Shown here one piece after another: positions 46,974-58,404 of a stretch of 64,000 bases of DNA. The stretch is taken from NCBI GenBank assembly GCA_037176885.1, contig JAWWNJ010000006.1, positions 3,100,001 to 3,164,000 on the forward strand, read 5' to 3'. How positions within the stretch are numbered: the stretch's first letter is position 1; each line of letters opens with the position of its first letter. This DNA comes from Favolaschia claudopus (Eukaryota; Basidiomycota; Agaricomycetes; Agaricales; Mycenaceae). A model generated the notes under the pieces. It did no database searches. It was not told the DNA's origin and saw only the letters and a program-made list of their open reading frames with translations. Both the position numbers and the translations under genes were made by a program.

Positions 46974-48466
46974 CTATGCGGCCCCAGTCAATTCTGGCGG
47001 CCGCGCAGACCACTGCCGAACCAGCTTCACCTTCCCTCCAGTAGCTGGCGGTAATGATATTATAGCCGCAGGCCCATCCTGACGCGATGCAGTCGGTAAC
47101 GTCCGCACAGCGTGCGCTACAGCTCGCGCAGGTGGTATATCGGAGCGTCGCTGTCCATGGTGCTGCCGTTGACTCGGCCCTGCATCATCGTCCTCTTCCT
47201 CCTCCTCCTCATCTTCCTCATCGTCATCATCTCCCGCGTCCTAGAGTCAAAATTAGAGCCTCGATCAAACAGATGGAGGCGAAACGAAACGAACGCACTG
47301 GGTCAAAGTCCTCCATCTGCCGGTCCTGCTCGTCCTCATCATCCTCATACTCATCCTCATCAATCCACCGCCCCCGCCAATCCACCTGATCTAACTCCTC
47401 CGCCGTTTCCGGTCGAAGCCGTAGCCATTGCATTCGGGGGCCACATTTTGCGCGTTCGCTGACCTTGAAACCATAGATCCGCGGTACATACACGTATCCC
47501 GCTGCACGCTTTTGTCCGCCGTACGGATTAGGGTTCACAAATGGCAAGTTACGATTGGCCGTCGAACTGCGTGGAGACAGCGAGGAACCTCCGGATGCTG
47601 GCGGTTTCCAAAATGGTGCAGGGGCCGACTCCCGGTAATTCTGGAAAAATAGATGCGCAAAAGTGGTGCCAAAGAATGCACCTGCAGGGATATTAACATG
47701 GCTGTTAGAACGGATGAACGATAACTCACCGTCCACTCCCTGAAACCTACTGCTCGGAGGAACGTATATATCGTTGCAGTTGGGACAGAATAGCTTGACA
47801 GTGTCGATACCAGGCATATCAGAGCGCCCGCATGGGACCACATTGCAACCGACACAATAAACGCGTGGGCAAGTCCCGAATATTCCGCTCTCATATTTGT
47901 CGACCTGAAATGCCGCATCAGCGTCGATGAACAAGCCCTTGAATGCGTCGCGCACCATTGCTTGCTGCCCAGCGCGTCCAAGAATAAAGCGTTGATGTAC
48001 GAGTCCATACAGCATCTCTGCAGACGACTCTACAATCGACACGTCTGGGATTTTAGCAGCATCTTCGTCTACAGACGCGTTGATAAGCAGACGCGAGCAG
48101 TTTCCGTGGTGCGCACGCACCTGGCTCCACATCCAGTACCATCTCCATCGCCTCTTTCCAGAATGGCACCATAGAGTTTAGCCCAGTTAGATTAAAGTCG
48201 TCTTCAATGAAGTCCTCCGTGACTTCGCAAAAATATTCGTGTCCAGGGAGAGAGCAGAACCAACTGATCCATGTAAGAGTAGATGTGGGTGTGGAAGAGG
48301 CTGAGACGAGGAGAGTGAAGAAGTTAGATATGGAACGAGATGGTCCAACACGAGGTTAGGGAATTGCGAGATATAAACACGTACTATAGCCGTCTTCTTG
48401 CTCTTCCGGCTCTTCCATAACCTCGTCGCCGCCGCTGATGTTGTCTTCCTCGCCTTGACGCGCCAT
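46974..48466 (-). CDS. Casein kinase II regulatory (beta) subunit
   Basis: ATG 48466 ([20 protein letters not shown]) to TAG 46974-46976. Exons give [54 protein letters not shown] sequence ([20 protein letters not shown]), [40 protein letters not shown] and [16 protein letters not shown]. The four zinc cysteines of the CK2 beta dimer interface are present. After [20 protein letters not shown] comes an unusual acidic tail ([15 protein letters not shown], then [17 protein letters not shown]) and a basic end with [12 protein letters not shown]2 beta assembles and directs the CK2 holoenzyme. The length of about 370 residues exceeds the usual 215-280 because of the insert and tail. Confidence 0.93.
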
Positions 48467-48669
48467 TGCAGACCGCGAGTCGGGTTGATGCAGATGAGAA
48501 CGGGTGAAAGTGGAATTCAAACTCCGATCGTGTTATCAAGTCCAAACAAACCCTTTTGGCTTCAACCACCACCACGGCCGCACGGCGCACTACTTACTAC
48601 TCACCCGCAACTTTCACCTAGTCTGTTCAACTTCTAAGCTTCTGGCTCATAATGTCACTTAACGCGGCT

Positions 48670-49544
48670 TCATTCATCGAAAGCCATTGATGTCAATTTT
48701 TTTTCGGCCCGCGCCCTCTGCTCCTCTACAGTCTCTTCTGCGGTAGCCCACATCTCTGCGTTGTTTATCCAATGTTCTACGTAATCCCATGGTTTTTGTT
48801 CCACCACAATGCGAGAATCAATATCGCCAGTACGGTCCAGAAAAGCCGGCGTTTCGCTACTCCAATCTTCGAAGAGAACCAGAACCCGCAGAAGAGGGCA
48901 CTCTGCGCACACCCTGGTTACATTCTCCTCCATTCCCCCGAGATGATAAGTGTCCAAGCAAACGTGGGTCAGATGAGGCAAACGCGCTAGTCCCGAAATA
49001 CTAGCTGCAGTGTACCCCGCCACAGATATCAGGTCAACATGAGTAAGACCCGCAAGCCAAGCTGCCGGCGCAGCTGTGGGGATCTTGGTCAAGTTCGGAG
49101 CGCCGATTGAGAGCTGGCGAAGCGGGAGCTTGCTGATAAGCAAAGGGAGCTCTACAGCCGTTCCGAAATCAATCCAACAAGCCAACGATTCGACTTGTGT
49201 ACATGCAGCTAGTATCCCACAAGCCGTGTCTCTATGCACGGCGTGCGTCAGGCATAACTTCTTCACGACGGTGAAGAATTCAACAGGTTTAGAGTTGTTT
49301 TGAATGAGGTTCAAGAACATTTTGGCTTGGGACTCGCGTACGATTGAGACCTGTTCGTAGAAGAGGCAATCGATCCTGAAAATGGTTGGGAATCCGCCCT
49401 CGCTACCTATCTGAAAACGAATCACCAGGCTCGAACGCGTTGAGCTACCAAGCAAAGAGTAGCCTTGAGGGCAAGATTTCGTTCGCTGGCGTTGAATGCC
49501 ATCTCGAAAATCTCGCGTTCCAGGTCCGTAGGGAGCTCAGACAT
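48670..49544 (-). CDS. F-box/LRR-like protein of the basidiomycete type, with a frame break
   Basis: The N-terminus (ATG 49544, MSELPTDLEREIFEMAF, NASERNLALKATLCLVAQRV, RAW) is typical of the short F-box-like domains expanded in Agaricomycetes. The rest is in a different frame: IGSEGGFPTIFRIDCLFYEQ, ECPLLRVLVLFEDWSSETP and the C-terminus KKLTSMAFDE. Between them only GTGATTCGTTTTCAG (15 bases) separates the two frames, too short for a normal intron. Either the gene carries a frameshift or an unusual splice. Middle segments (LPLRQLSIGAPNLTKIP, AAWLAGLTHVDLISVAG, LPHLTHVCLDTYHL) resemble leucine-rich repeats. If made, the protein would recruit targets to SCF ubiquitin ligase, by analogy. Confidence 0.65.
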
Positions 49545-49687
49545 CGCTGCCTGGTTTAGCACCAAGTTATCTTCGAGGCCTCTTGGCAACTTGAATGACG
49601 ATTGACATGTGGCGCTGCACAGTACGTACACACGAAAATCTCTTTGGATTAAACCACCCAAGCTTGACCCAAGCACGCTACAAACTA

Positions 49688-49890
49688 CTACAGATACTCG
49701 TCGAAAGCTGCATCCGAATATATAAATGATGTCTCAAGCTTGCACAGTCCGCGAGAACCGAAGTCTAAGCCGAACCCTGGTGTCGTTGACACGTCGCTCG
49801 TGTCGATGAATTCCGCAAAGTTCAAGACGACGCGCCCAGCATCTGCTGGAATCCAATCTAGGAATGATACCGTGGCTTTCTCCTCACCCA
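49688..49890 (-). other. Orphan open frame resembling a protein C-terminus
   Basis: Minus-strand frame MGEEKATVSFLDWIPADAGR continuing VVLNFAEFIDTSDVSTTPGF and GLDFGSRGLCKLETSFIYSD. Composition looks like real protein, but the frame overlaps the last codons of the fluoride exporter in another phase and has no clear start or upstream exons. It may be the remnant of a gene tail or an alternative end. Confidence 0.3.
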
Positions 49891-51042
49891 TCGAATGCAC
49901 AAGTTTGGCTCTTCCCAATGTTCCCCGCCCAAAGCAATGCACCAAAAAGGCACACCATAATAATCTGCCCAGTAGCCCACGTCGTAAACCCATACCGATA
50001 CTTGTGCGCATTGGTCTTCAGCGCCGCAATCTCTGCCGCGAACGTGCTGACCGTGGTAAGACATCCACAATACCCATCTGCCAATCCTTGAAGCAAGGAA
50101 CAGCTCGCGCCGGACAGCGCATGGTTCGACGTGCTCTGCAGAACATGGAATATTGCTAGCAGGGCAGTACCGACGGTGTTCGCTGCGTATGTTCCGAGGG
50201 GGAACGACGGTACCAAAAGGTTGAGTTGTATGGCGAGGACATAACGCGTGAGAGTGCCGGGGAAGGAGAATAGCATAGCGGCGGTGGCCTGGTGCCGGTA
50301 ATCGCGTGGGAGGAGAAAGTAAGTGAGGAAGGTCGCAGCGTATATGAGGATTGCGAGAATAGTGGCAGCGGTTCTGAGAGATTTACCGGGAGGCGTGGCG
50401 GCGCGGAAGTACACGGACACCATTTTTGCAAGGTGGATTCCATAGAACAGTGAGGCCAAGGAGAGGGAAATGGTGAAGACAGATTTACACACGCCATCCA
50501 CCACCTTGGTCTTTCAGAAAAAAAATGAGATGTTCGTTAACAAAGACGTACATCACGCAGAGGAGCCCGGTGTACATTATCGACGTTCAGCCAGGACTTG
50601 AAGATATCGAGTTGCCAGCCCGAAAACGTCGTCAAAGAGCCACAGAAGCCTAGTATCGCGGGTTAGAGAACGCAGAAGCGAGCATTAAAGCTGCGGTACC
50701 AGTGGTCAGCGCCGTATAAGCCGGCGGATAACTAAGAGGATGTGAACAACTCGATGGCGGTCAGGTCGCGTCTCCTCACTATCTACTAATTGGCTCTTTC
50801 AGCTCCAGGAGAAACCCCATGATTAGACAGCCAACGGCTTGTGAGTAGGCGAGAGAGAATATGCTTTGGCCGGCATAGGTAGTTAGGGCGGAGAGACCAA
50901 GACGCGCCAGGACGCCGAAGACAGAGAACGGCGCCAGCAGAGCGATATAGTGAATTGAAAAGGGATGATAGGATTTAGGTTCCTTGATGACGACTTGAAC
51001 TGTATGGACACCATCCGGAACGACCAGGCTGCCGCGCTCCAT
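49884..51042 (-). CDS. FEX1: Fluoride export protein FEX (two fused CrcB domains)
   Basis: ATG 51042 (MERGSLVVPDGVHTVQVVIK) to stop 49884-49886 after KSQTCAFDG. The first half reads YIALLAPFSVFGVLARLGLS, AYSQAVGCLIMGFLLELKEP and, across an intron, GFCGSLTTFSGWQLDIFKSW. The second half repeats the pattern: FSFPGTLTRYVLAIQLNLLV, GTYAANTVGTALLAIFHVLQ and GLADGYCGCLTTVSTFAAEI. The paired GFCGSLTTFS and GYCGCLTTVS motifs are the fluoride-channel signature, here in one polypeptide as in eukaryotic FEX. It should export fluoride at the plasma membrane. The start may lie further upstream. The divergent neighbour starts only 95 bp away. Confidence 0.9.
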
Positions 51043-51137
51043 CGCTGGCCGCCAGCCGCAAGAACGCTGCAAGTGGAAGAGGACAAGCGCCTCTGAGCTC
51101 GGAATGAACTTTAGGCGAAGTTCCCACGATAATACTC

Positions 51138-52651
51138 ATGTTAGCCGTCTTCCTCCTCTCTACCATTACTCTAGCCTTTCTTGTGAGCTTGCTGGCCATG
51201 TTCTCGTCGAATAAATGGAACCCTAAGGGCAAGGTAAATTCTCTCATCTATACTTCTTGGCGTGCTTTGAGAAATTAAACCCTTACCTCAATCGCGGTCA
51301 GGTGCGCGTCGCGCGTCCCCGCGTCTCGTTTCCTCATAGCCCTTCTGCAGCATTGCTACATCACCGGCGGGAGTTCAGGCCTTGGCCTGAGTCTTGCATT
51401 GCTCCTAACTAGGCAGGGCGCCCATGTCAGCATCGTTGCTCGGGATGAACAAAAACTTCGGAGTGCTTTGGACGAGTTGGAGGTTTGTGGCACTGACAAG
51501 GCGTAAGCGCTGAACGCGAGCGCGCAATAACAATTTGACTGTGTAGAAATCGCGCCAAAACCCGGAGCAAAAACTCAATTCTTATTCGTTTTCTATCAAC
51601 AACGAAGCAGCAGCTGCCGAGGCGTTGGAATCTGTTTGCGCTGCTCATGGCGGGCGTAGTCCAGATGCTATATTCCTATGCGCCGGCACTGCGACTCCAG
51701 GGTTTTTCGTTGAAGAAACCGAGGCTTCCCAGAGGAAGGCAAGTGTTCTACGTTCCATTTGTCCTTTCAGTACAGGGTTTATTTTACTTTGACTCAGGGC
51801 ATGGAGATGGCTTATTGGGTCTCGGCGTGCACAGCGCTGGTGATACTTGACAATCTAGTTACAATGATATCCCACTTACCTCTCCGCAGGTGGCGGCGAA
51901 ACGAATGGTTCGCGAGCGACTTGCCGGGAAGATCGTGTTCGTAAGCTCTTTCTGTGGGTACATGTCCTTTGTCGGATACTCTTCGTATGCGCCAGGGAAG
52001 CATGCCTTACGAGGTCAGAATTCACTTGGTTCGATTACTCCACCTCGCTCAAATTCTTCGCAGGTCTGGCAGAGACTCTTCGTTCTGAACTGCTGTTGTA
52101 CAACATCGGTGTGCACATTTTCTTCCCGGGAACAATCTATAGCCCCGGATATGTCGAGGAAAATAAGACAAAACCGAAAATTACCCTGAAAATCGAGGAA
52201 TCGGATGAAGGGCTGCAACCCGACAGGGTCGCGGAGGCTTTACTTCACGGTAAGCAACATTTTGCGTTTCGGACCCGTGAAACGCTAATCTCGGTGCCGC
52301 GGGAACAGGTGTCCAGAATGGAAATTTCCACATCAGTGGAGGTCCGTAATTTTTTTTGCCAACGCATTTGGCCCGCTTGCGACTCCGAGCTGACGATGAA
52401 TAGAACTCACGGGCCACATCTTCCGGTCCTCGACTCGAGGCTCAACGCCATATAACAGCGTCTTCATTGACGGGATTTATAGCCTGATTGGTAGCGTATG
52501 TCTTCCCGTGAAGATGGTCGGTCATTTCGGTTGATGTCTTGCACAGATAGCGCTACCTTTGTGGCGTCGGGGGGTGGACAGCATGGTCATAGGGCACAGG
52601 TCAGAGCATGATGCATATTTGGCGGACAAAGGGTTCTTCGAACAGAAGTAA
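51138..52651 (+). CDS. TSC10: 3-ketodihydrosphingosine reductase
   Basis: ATG 51138 (MLAVFLLSTITLAFLVSLLA, an N-terminal membrane anchor) to TAA 52649-52651. Exons give HCYITGGSSGLGLSLALLLT, GAHVSIVARDEQKLRSALDE, PDAIFLCAGTATPGFFVEET, YWVSACTALV-like sequence near 51790 within or beside an intron, AAKRMVRERLAGKIVFVSSF, CGYMSFVGYSSYAPGKHALR with catalytic YxxxK, GLAETLRSELLLYNIGVHIF and FPGTIYSPGYVEENKTKPKI. The C-terminus has FIDGIYSLIG and ALPLWRRGVDSMVIGHRSEH. This is the KDSR/Tsc10 family, which reduces 3-ketosphinganine in the ER to sphinganine with NADPH. Length and order are as expected. Confidence 0.9.
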
Positions 52652-53155
52652 AAGAATAGTATATTGGAATATTAATGCGAAGTCGGGGAATGTTGGACGG
52701 AAGCGAAGCTCGGAAGTGTGTAGACAGAGCACATTCGAAGCATTATATCCCTCTACACAGTCTTGGACCTCGCCATTAGGGTGTGCCACACTAAAACTGA
52801 GTGGCCAGCCTTGGTTACGATGGACCGAATGTAAGATGAAAAAAAGTGAGAGCGTGGGATGATGTCATTTATATGGGCTCCGGGTGCCGGCAGCGCTGCC
52901 GTCCCGATCGAAACGTGAGCTGAGGACGCGATTGGCAAGGGACGCGACAATTTATTATTTATACTTGGCCTTTATGGAAGCTCTAATCCCCCTCCCACCC
53001 AGCGTTCCTGGACTTTGACCGCGTTGGCTTTACTGCGCTGCTGTCCGTACATGCGCAGAGCCAACAACCATTCTCCCAGTCCTCGCCATCCAGTCTCTCG
53101 CTTCCCCAAGTCCTCCTTCTCTTCCACGTCCGCACAGTCCAGTCGCGATACCTCA
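52652..53155. other. 504-bp intergenic region
   Basis: Follows the reductase stop and precedes the DUF7704 gene. No convincing frame. A long pyrimidine-rich stretch from 53060 to 53130 is probably promoter and 5' leader of the next gene. Confidence 0.4.
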
Positions 53156-53926
53156 ATGCGTCCAACATCGGCGCTTCCCCTCTCTTATTATATTGTTTTT
53201 GCCATTTATGAGCCCATTCTCACCACCATGGGTTTCATTGGGGCAATGGTGTGAGTGTCGGAATTAGCTTCAGTTGGCCAGGTAATGTAACCCGTCGACG
53301 TAGGGATCCCAAAGGCGTATGTTATATTCTGTGCTTGCATCTACTGGTATTGACAGCGCCTCAAGACTCATGACTATCAAGCCCCATGGCCAAAGTAAAT
53401 TTTGTCCGTTCTCTCCCTACTACGTTCGCTCAAATCAAATCTTATCAGCGGCGTTCCGCCAGAGCATTTGCCTCTAGGTGAGGGGTTCCGCCGAAAATTG
53501 TCGCAATGTTGAATTATAGAATCGATCTCTACAGCTACTCGTCTCACCATTATTCAACTGGGGCATGTCTGTGCTTTGCTCGGCCTTCTAAACGTTTGGT
53601 TACTGAATACCGCTCGGATCCATCTGAGTTTCCAACCTGCGTTACAAGAAAAGGTCTTCTCGTTTTCATTAATTTCCTTGGTGCACTAAATTAGCTCAAC
53701 GAAGATCGTCGGCGCCCTACTCACTCCTCTACTCATTGGCGATGTCGCGCATCTATATATTTCTCTCTGGGCTTTGGGCGAGGAACGCTGGAACTTTTGG
53801 AACTGGAGCCCCATGTTAATTGTCACTGTTGTTCTCGGATTCACCTTACTTGTTCCCCGTATAATGTGGCACTTGGGGATCGGCCGCTACGTCGACAGCC
53901 GCGACAAAACGGCGCCCAAGTCGTAA
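53156..53926 (+). CDS. DUF7704-type fungal membrane protein
   Basis: ATG 53156 (MRPTSALPLSYYIVFAIYEP) to TAA 53924-53926. Four hydrophobic segments are seen: YIVFAIYEPILTTMGFIGAM, LGHVCALLGLLNVWLLN, KIVGALLTPLLIGDVAHLYI and LIVTVVLGFTLLVPRIMWHL. The phrases YEPILTTMGFIG and LLIGDVAHLYISLWALGEE are characteristic of a fungal-specific integral membrane family. The role is unknown. Introns fall after GAMV, after the HDYQAPW-type exon and within the LGHVCALLGLLNVW-ENTRIES region near 53630-53695. An earlier in-frame start is possible but the sequence upstream is low-complexity. Confidence 0.78.
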
Positions 53927-54169
53927 ACACCCATTTACTTACCTTATCAACTGCTCGTGTTCGTTCCTCTGCTTTTAATTTGTGTCGACTCTGCTGACCA
54001 AAATACAGATCGAACTCCTTCTAATGGTATACAGTTGTATTTATTCTTAAAAGAGTTACATGGTGCGGTTTAGTAGTTATTACATTTATAACATCTGCTC
54101 CCAGTCAACACCAACATCCAAAGAAGAATCATAAGGTAAGTCGTAAAGATGAGTAGTAAAACTAACGCT

Positions 54170-56988
54170 CTAATATGGTGCGTTGACTATCGCTGAATGG
54201 CCCCTTGAGCTCCGTCGCGGCGCCCCAAACGACTTGCGAGTTGGTGCGGTCAATTGCTTCTTATTGACAGCCACCACATTATTCGCAAGCGCCACGATCT
54301 GTTGAAGATTTAATTTCAGGGTTGCGCAAGTAGAGTGGAAGAGAAATACGCACAATCTCCTTATCGTCTCCAAACCTGAAGTTGTCCTGTACGACAAGAT
54401 CCTCGTACTTCTTGATCTCGTACTTGTCTAGAAGACCTTTCTTGACTTTGTTGAAGTCCCATGCAATGACATATTGCCCTGTTGACGTGACTATAGCGTT
54501 CTCAGCATCCGTCTCCGATTGGTTGAATCTAGCAAGATGGTCAGAAGGAATCCGTGGCAGAAGATAGGATCATACCTGGCAGGCGAGAAGGAGATCTCGG
54601 AATTCATGTACGCAACATGTTCCGCACGCAGCTAATCAAACATGGTCAAAGCAAGGAACAACGTGCTTATATGAGACAAACCTGAAGACGACGGGGAATT
54701 GGCTTGGCAGCGGCTGGGAAGCTACGATCGAATCCTAGACTGCCGGCGTATCGACCCTCACCGATGAGGGTGTCGATCAACAAGAGATACGTCTTTGTTG
54801 TGGCTACGACATAGCGGCCGTCCGCCGTGACATCAATGCCAATGATAGGGTCGCCCAATGGCGGCAGCGCGGTCTTCGCAATCTTGCCAATGGAGTCGAA
54901 GAGCCGGATGTCTCCCTTTTCGCTGGCGACGGCGAGTTTGCCAGCCTTGGTAGTGGCGACGCCGGAAAACTTGTTCTTGCTGACGTACTGCTTGAATTGA
55001 CTTTCCACCATCTTGGTGCCCGAGAGACGTGGGTCGATGCGGAAAAGCGCATTGTGAGACGCGCCCACAACAGTTTGCTCATGGGTAGTCTGCGCAAATT
55101 TGTTGTCGGGTGCCATGTGGTCGACAGTGATGTCGTCGTGCACTTTCCATTCTTCCACAATCTTCCCGCGCTCAAGGTCCATGCTGTAGAGCGAGTGCGG
55201 GTCACCAGGATTCTTCAAAATCATCTTCGTATCCTGATCGTGCAACATTACCTGGGGACACAAAATTAGTATGTCGACTCTGTGATCACCAACGACACTT
55301 ACTTGACTGGGCTTGAATTCCTTGCCCTTCGTAGTGGTAATTCCATCAATAGTCCCTCCATATTTCATGGAGTAGTCGCTACCGCGGGTGAAGAAGCCGA
55401 TCTTACTACCCCGTACAACATAAGACCTATCCCCCTTGTATCCCACAGTAAGGTGAGAGTTATGCTCGCCTTTGGCCAAGGGAGGCGGCTGGTCTTCTTC
55501 CTCGGACTCAGACTCGGAATCACTAGGTTCTGCGCAGACTGAGCCCCAGTATTATACCAAGGCGAAAGACAAACCTTCGACTTCCAACTCAGATTGAATC
55601 TCGTCTTCTTCCTCTTCCTCAGAAACATCTTGCATTTCCACATCCTCATTTGCGCTTCGGACGTAATTTTGCTCCTCCGGCTTAGAAAAATAAAGTCAGA
55701 CCTGTGAAATCATAGCAGTGAGCGATGCAAATTACCTTCATTTTACCCCAGGCGGTCTGGTATAGTGTTTCCCAGAGCACTTGAGTGAAGCCCTGGAGGA
55801 ATGCTTCATAATCCTCGAGCGCTTTGAATCGCAGGACCCAACTAGTCATAACTTGATCATCGCTAAGGTGGTTCCAGGTAAGAGATCGCATCTTGCTTGT
55901 CCAGCGCTGATTCATATTGTCTGCAATCTTGTGCGCGAGAAGTTGATCGTCTCCACTGGAAGCCGTTAACCAGCTTTCGAACCCAGTGCCTTGCAAGAGC
56001 TTGGCAGTGACTGGACCATGCTCGACAAACTCCCCAGCCTCGCCATCCCAAAAATAGAGGTCGGCTTCTTTCTCAACGAGAACCGGGAGCTGCAAGAGAG
56101 GAGAGGGATCTGCAGCCCGAGATTTACCTTTCGGAGAGTCTGCAACTGCTACCTTCTTCCTATGCACGGGAGCAGCTTCTTCGGGAGCTCTAGAATTTCA
56201 TAAACAAAAAGTATTGAACAAGAGCATCGCATACTGACTTCCATATGAATTCTTGTAGATCTTGGTCGCCCACATTGTCCGCACTCTTTTTATACTTGCG
56301 CTCGTACATCGCACGGTACATGCAAGTTTCGAAGAAGGCGCGGGTGGGGGCGTTAGTGCTGACAGGGTCCATAACATATTCGTAGAACTCGTCGACGTCG
56401 CCTTGCAAATCGCGCCAGACGAAATGGGGCTCTCCATCTGTTTCCCCGGTACGAAATTCGAGGTCTTCTGCAATGAGGAAAGTCTTCTCCTCGTCGGCTA
56501 CGGCATTTTAGATCAATGCATGTGCAAAGTTGAGTGTGGCGTACTTTCATCTTCGTCCTCCAAAAGCTCCTGATCTCCATCTTCATAGACTCGAGTGATC
56601 ACCAGCTGAAAGTGATGCTCGACAGCAGAGACGCGTCGAATCGTCGCCATTGCGTCATTGTAGCTAGAATGGATTACAGACTGACGGCGCTTCTTAAAAC
56701 AGCAAACCTACATGCATTCTCTGGATGTGCGAATGTTACCTATAGAACAGTCATAATTAGGCTAGATCGCAGCGCGAGTGGCACCATACCCGGTCGAACA
56801 AGGTAGAGTTGTCCCGCGGGTATCTTGACAACTTCGGCAGCATTGGGATCCTCTATAGATGATTGAGTAGCATTCAACGCGATCTGAAGGGCAACCAACG
56901 CCAAACTCTTCCGATTACTATAGAAATTGAGATGAAAAGGACGAGAGGATGGATCGGTGGAGCACGCACAACTCTTGAAGATGTTCAT
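54170..56988 (-). CDS. VID27: Vacuolar import and degradation protein VID27
   Basis: ATG 56988: spliced start MNIFKSLIGRVWRWLPFRSQ joined to DPNAAEVVKIPAGQLYLVRP, the canonical VID27 N-terminus. The stop is 54170-54172 after AIVNAPY. The middle has PH-like and acidic segments (DEEEVQIE-type runs near 55600). The C-terminal beta-propeller includes HLTVGYKGDRSYVVRGSKIG, GGTIDGITTTKGKEFKPSQ, MILKNPGDPHSLYSMDLERG, WKVHDDITVDHMAPDNKFAQ and GVATTKAGKLAVASEKGDIR with LFDSIGKIAKTALPPLGDPI. The yeast protein is linked to import of gluconeogenic enzymes into vacuoles, though its biochemical role is poorly defined. Ten or so introns are seen. The length of about 800 residues fits. Confidence 0.94.
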
Positions 56989-57201
56989 GGCTGTCGAAAG
57001 GGTTCCTGAAAGACGCGAACGTGCTTTCTAGTTTCTGTTTGGCGTACGACACGAAACCGAGAGAGTGAAACAGGATGAGGGCAAGTGGCAGCAGTGAACA
57101 ATAGTGGTGGTGTAAGTACAAGAGCCAAGCAAAGCGCAACTGTTCAAACGCGTGACGGTCACAACTAATTGCAGTCGTTTCGCGTTCTCTTCCATTCTGC
57201 G

Positions 57202-57624
57202 ATGACAACTCCAGACCGCTTAACATCTTCCCCATTCGCGACCTCGACCAGTAAATCTCTCTATTTCTACGTTTGAAGCTATCTTACCGCGTACAGGGCA
57301 GTTCAGCCAGGGTCCCGACACGCCAATACGCGGGCCCGAGAGTCGAATGGCGGGCGAAGTAGGTGTCTTTCCACGCGATCTTGAACATATAGTCTCATTT
57401 AGTCTGTTTAGTTCGGCCCTGGAAGCTCGCCGACGTCCACGCTCTCCGAAACAACCTCATTTCGTTTCACCCCTTCAGCATCTCGCTCAGTTCTCCGAAC
57501 TGCATACACCCCGGCCACCGGTACACCTGCTAGGCGAACTCTTGTGCGGTCTGACCCATCTATTCTCACTGCATTTGATCCTGCGGACCGCGAACTGTAC
57601 GCCCTTTGGGCTCCCAAGCATTGA
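57202..57624 (+). CDS. Small hypothetical protein (about 107 residues)
   Basis: ATG 57202 (MTTPDRLTSSPFATSTR) spliced to QFSQGPDTPIRGPESRMAGE and then FGPGSSPTSTLSETTSFRFT. The tail is LVRSDPSILTAFDPADRELY followed by ALWAPKH and stop 57622-57624. Two introns have good GT-AG ends (57254-57300 area and 57360-57412 area). The Ser/Thr/Pro-rich body with a conserved-looking acidic end suggests a disordered adaptor protein. I do not recognise the family. It is divergent from VID27 and ends 13 bp before the stop of the Rpr2-like gene on the other strand. Confidence 0.6.
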
Positions 57625-57637
57625 CAGTACACTTGAA

Positions 57638-58216
57638 TCACAAGTTGTTTAAAAACATAGCCAGTCCTCCTGCGACTCCATCCCCGTTTTGTTTTTCTTT
57701 TGCTGCTCTCTCCTTATTCCGTTCCAGCATGAGTTGTAAACCGCCTTTCTTTTTGGCACGAGATTTTCGCAGGGATGCAGCGGAGAGGTCGGATGATGGG
57801 AGTGTCGGCGAAGATTTGGCTTGAGGCTTGCGGGATCCTTCCACGTTTGGTGCCGAGGTACTTATTGGTGGCGGAATGTCCACAGCAGGAGAAATTGGTC
57901 GACTTGTTGCAAGGACAGCGACGTTTCCTGAATTCTTCTTCCTTCGAGGAAAAAGGGCAGCGTTTCCGCGAGACAGAGGCTCACTGTGCACCCAGCCGCA
58001 TATCAAACAAGTTGTCTGAATGACGCGAGAATCCGGCACTTTGGATCGGACCGTGTGCACGCTGGTTTCCCCGCGATGTTTGGAACAACCGCACTGTGGA
58101 CACGAATTGTGGGAGGTCGCGACACGCACAGAATGGAGGGCAGCCAGGGCAGGTGAAACTGGAAGTATTGCATACGGTAAGGCTGCGCGAAACTTGGCCG
58201 TTGCTGAATCGTCCAT
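57638..58216 (-). CDS. Rpr2/Rpp21/Snm1-like zinc-ribbon protein (probable RNase P/MRP subunit)
   Basis: ATG 58216 (MDDSATAKFRAALPYAILPV) to stop 57638-57640, uninterrupted frame of 192 residues. The first helix region is followed by NSCPQCGCSKHRGETSVHTV and RVIQTTCLICGWVHSEP, giving the four cysteines of an Rpr2-type zinc ribbon. The C-terminal part is basic and low-complexity (SLRKSRAKKKGGLQLMLERN, KERAAKEKQ), as in Rpp21 and Snm1 proteins. These subunits help RNase P or MRP process tRNA or rRNA precursors in the nucleus. The match rests on the CPxCG and CxxCGW spacing, so it is likely but not certain. Confidence 0.65.
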   Translation of the reverse strand: MDDSATAKFRAALPYAILPVSPALAALHSVRVATSHNSCPQCGCSKHRGETSVHTVRSKVPDSRVIQTTCLICGWVHSEPLSRGNAALFPRRKKNSGNVAVLATSRPISPAVDIPPPISTSAPNVEGSRKPQAKSSPTLPSSDLSAASLRKSRAKKKGGLQLMLERNKERAAKEKQNGDGVAGGLAMFLNNL

Positions 58217-58404
58217 GGTCAACTTATGGAACAACTGGAAACAATGGCGACTTGAACAACAAACAGAACCAAACAACGGCATCAAACCTTAGCCGCGGCG
58301 TGCCCAAAGCAGAACAAAAGAAACCCAAGAACAAAAGGCATGTCCAGCACGCGGCTTAAAGGGCCTTTGTGCTCGTTTATGCCAACTTATCTTTTACCTT
58401 CACC

